A stretch of DNA of 34,884 bases, taken from NCBI GenBank assembly GCA_944385365.1, contig CALWWW010000025.1, positions 1-34,884 of the forward strand. Direction: 5' to 3'. The stretch's first letter is position 1. Each line of letters opens with the position of its first letter. Source of the DNA: an uncultured Oscillospiraceae bacterium. Its GTDB lineage: Bacteria; Bacillota; Clostridia; Oscillospirales; Oscillospiraceae. A program made the translations under genes and the position numbers. Positions 32,980 through 34,884 of the stretch are shown piece after piece. Below the pieces are notes generated by a model. It ran no database searches and had not been told where the DNA came from. It saw only the letters and a program-made list of their open reading frames with translations.

Positions 32980-34614
32980 TCACAGGCACCCTTTTGCGAC
33001 CAGCTTTTTGTCTCTGATTTCAACGATTTCATCAAATAGAGATGTAATCTCGTCGGGTAGTTGATGCCCAATATAGATTACAGTCTTCTCTTTATTTTTC
33101 GTAAGACCTGAAAGAATACGCTGCGTTGACTGAATATCCAGATTGGCAAAACTCTCATCTAAAATTATAAAAGGCGTATTCAGCAATTCCATCCGTGCTA
33201 ACGCGATTCGCTGCCGTTCGCCGCCGGACAGAGTGTTTCCCGACTGCGTCAGGATTTCGTCCAGTCCATGCTCAAATCGTTGCAAGACTTTGTCCAATCC
33301 CACATGACGGATCGCAGCTTTTACTTGTTCATCCGTGTAGCGGCTTTCAAATAATGTAATATTATTGCGCAATGTGTCATTAAAAATAAACGTATTCTGC
33401 GAGCAAATCGATATGGTTTTTATGACAGAATGTGGACTGAGTTCTGAAAGTGGGTGATTATTAAAATAAACTGCGCCCTGCTGTGGTGCAATCGTTCCGC
33501 ACAGAAGGTTTGCGATCGTTGTCTTGCCAGAGCCAGACGAACCGGATAGGATATACTTTTTTCCTCGTTCAAAAACAAAACTTGTATTTGCAATCAGCGT
33601 GGTTTTATCGTATGTAAATGAAATGTTCTCAAGTGCGATAGTATGAATCGTTTCTGCGGGGATGTCTCTCTTCTCGATCACTCCTGCATTGGGGAATGGG
33701 GACTGCGGCATCTTCTGCAGAATCTTCCGGGTGCTGATGATTTCTGCAACCTCTCCACTAAATGTTTGCAGTGGCCCCATAATATACACACTCAGCTGCG
33801 TAATGGCTACCATGGTTCCCAAACTCATGTGACCGTTCGCAACCAGGATGGCGCCGATAAAGTACAAACCAATGTATACAACGTTACCACAGCCGTATGA
33901 TAAGATATTGGCCACCATGGTAATATGTTTTACTCTGAACTTTGTCTTTTCCCAAAGGGCATTGGATTTGGACAAGGCATCACAGGAATACTTTGTTAAA
34001 TTAAGCCCATGGAGCAGAGCGTAACCTTGAAAATGTTCCGATGCACTTACCGTAAAGGCTGACGCGGCATTGGACTGCGCTTCTTTGGCATCGGAGATTT
34101 TGGGTGCCAAAACCTTAGGGATAATCATTTGGAATAAGGTAAAAGCAACTACAAACACTGCCAATGGCCAGGACAGGTAGCATAAGAGCGCTGTACAGCT
34201 TACAAAAGAAATTACCTGAGGAATAAAATTAAGAATAATACTGAAATAGGACTGTCCAACAACCTCTACATCATTTGTCAGAATGGATACCCACTCACCG
34301 GTATTTTTCTGATGGAATGCATCCGAACCCAGCAGTAAAATATTGGAGAGTGTATCATCTCTCAAAAAAGTCTGCGCATTTTGCAGGAGACGATAGCGTG
34401 CTCTTTGGGTGGAATAGTCAATCACCAAATACACAAGAATAAATATGATGAATCGAACGCCGTAGTGCCAAAATAAGCTGGTTTTTTGCTGCAATGCAAG
34501 GTCAATGCATGTTGACATAACGAAGGCAAGGCCAATTTCGCAGATACACGAAAGGCATACACATACTGTATACAGCCAAAATCGTTTGCGCTGGTGGTTC
34601 AATAAATATTTCAT
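32980..34614 (-). CDS. ABC exporter (membrane + ATPase), AT-rich, probably acquired
   Basis: This 544-residue protein has a six-helix exporter domain (about 1-310) and an ATPase with Walker A GSSGSGKTT from residue 358, signature LSGGERQ from 462 and Walker B FIILDES. The usual Pro after the Walker B Glu is Ser. Codon use is clearly AT-richer than in all upstream genes (many TTA, ATA, AAA codons), and an IS end lies just beyond it, both signs of horizontal transfer. GAGAGGAG lies six bases before the ATG. It stands alone and opposes the operon to its left. It resembles peptide or bacteriocin exporters of the half-size type; the substrate is unknown. Confidence 0.85.
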   Translation of the reverse strand: MKYLLNHQRKRFWLYTVCVCLSCICEIGLAFVMSTCIDLALQQKTSLFWHYGVRFIIFILVYLVIDYSTQRARYRLLQNAQTFLRDDTLSNILLLGSDAFHQKNTGEWVSILTNDVEVVGQSYFSIILNFIPQVISFVSCTALLCYLSWPLAVFVVAFTLFQMIIPKVLAPKISDAKEAQSNAASAFTVSASEHFQGYALLHGLNLTKYSCDALSKSNALWEKTKFRVKHITMVANILSYGCGNVVYIGLYFIGAILVANGHMSLGTMVAITQLSVYIMGPLQTFSGEVAEIISTRKILQKMPQSPFPNAGVIEKRDIPAETIHTIALENISFTYDKTTLIANTSFVFERGKKYILSGSSGSGKTTIANLLCGTIAPQQGAVYFNNHPLSELSPHSVIKTISICSQNTFIFNDTLRNNITLFESRYTDEQVKAAIRHVGLDKVLQRFEHGLDEILTQSGNTLSGGERQRIALARMELLNTPFIILDESFANLDIQSTQRILSGLTKNKEKTVIYIGHQLPDEITSLFDEIVEIRDKKLVAKGCL

Positions 34615-34738
34615 CTCAGACTCCTCTCGGATTGATAGTACTTTGGCATATTAACAAGATGGAAAATACATTGGATTGATCAGTTCAACTTATTGTGAAT
34701 TCCGTCTCTTTTTCTTTTCTGGTGGTCTTTCGGTTGTT

Positions 34739-34767
34739 AGTACGCTGGAAAATTTCACCGCTGTCAA
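34739..34767 (-). promoter_or_regulatory. Promoter-like site upstream of the acquired ABC gene
   Basis: On the minus strand, a perfect TTGACA (34762-34767) is spaced 17 bases from CGTACT (34739-34744). The spacer shares CGG and TTTTCCAG with the SLH/CAP promoter. It lies about 125 bases before the gene. Confidence 0.4.
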
Positions 34768-34808
34768 AAAATTGCCGTTATTTTGCATTGCAGTATCCGA
34801 TGTTTGGT

Positions 34809-34828
34809 TTAGAGTGCCTAACAAAACC
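34809..34828 (+). repeat. IS left terminal inverted repeat
   Basis: TTAGAGTGCCTAACAAAACC is the exact reverse complement of 55-74. It faces outward from an element that would continue past the right window edge. Confidence 0.7.
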
Positions 34829-34875
34829 TGACAAATATAGAGTTATGAGGTAAAATACTAGTGGGGGTGACGGAT

Positions 34876-34884
34876 ATGCCCAGG
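34876..34884 (+). CDS. Start of IS transposase (cut by window edge)
   Basis: An ATG with GGGGGTG six bases upstream opens a frame (MPR...) 47 bases inside the IS left repeat, in the same orientation as the transposase tail at 1-65. Only three codons are in the window, so the identity rests on position. Confidence 0.4.

Noticed and set aside
1-34884. tRNA, rRNA genes or CRISPR arrays
   Set aside because: I saw no cloverleaf with conserved TTC arm, no rRNA-like stretch, and no regularly spaced repeats on either strand.

Overview
The window reads as chromosomal DNA of a gut-type Gram-positive anaerobe of the Clostridia, most likely an Oscillospiraceae relative. This is inferred from strong AGGAGG-type ribosome binding sites, lipoprotein signal peptides, an SLH/CAP surface protein, a PrkC-like kinase, an AgrA/AgrC-like two-component pair, and anaerobic CO dehydrogenase/acetyl-CoA synthase genes. 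Most of it is GC-rich; the last ~1.9 kb is visibly AT-richer.

Layout. (1) 1-74: right end of an IS5-like insertion sequence (transposase C-terminus plus terminal repeat), then hairpins. (2) 348-5522, minus strand: a LysR regulator upstream of cooS-acsB, the catalytic CODH and acetyl-CoA synthase subunits, with all metal-cluster cysteines I could check. (3) 5663-7001, minus strand: a DUF624 (YesL-like) membrane protein and an SGNH/GDSL esterase. (4) 7241-17104, plus strand: an arabinan utilisation locus. It holds a cytoplasmic GH43 arabinofuranosidase, a three-gene ABC sugar importer without its own ATPase, a cytoplasmic GH43 endo-arabinanase-like enzyme, an ArsR-type regulator with a large C-terminal domain, a surface-lipoprotein GH43 endo-arabinanase, and a GH51 arabinofuranosidase. 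(5) 17172-20769: an acyltransferase-like protein, a MATE exporter, and an MFS transporter behind a structured leader. (6) 21022-24809: a sigma factor with a DUF4179 anti-sigma-like partner, a convergent SLH/CAP secreted protein, and an unknown lipoprotein. (7) 24970-27478: a membrane Ser/Thr kinase with an extracellular C-type-lectin-like domain, followed by an HTH protein of unknown role. (8) 27768-32916: a LytTR response regulator, a membrane-less GHKL histidine kinase and a heterodimeric ABC exporter pair; a LytTR-type direct repeat sits directly before the exporter genes. (9) 32980-34884: an AT-rich ABC exporter on the minus strand, then the left end of the same type of IS as at the window start.

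How the genes work together. The arabinan locus is a coherent scavenging pathway: surface depolymerisation, oligosaccharide import, then intracellular debranching and trimming to arabinose. A CTAAA-containing motif recurs at three of its promoter regions and may be the operator of the local ArsR-type regulator. The two-component pair plus exporter pair resembles a peptide-response or export module, but no precursor peptide is visible. The direct-oriented IS ends at the two window edges suggest either a composite-transposon-like arrangement or, more simply, a contig that broke at a repeated IS.
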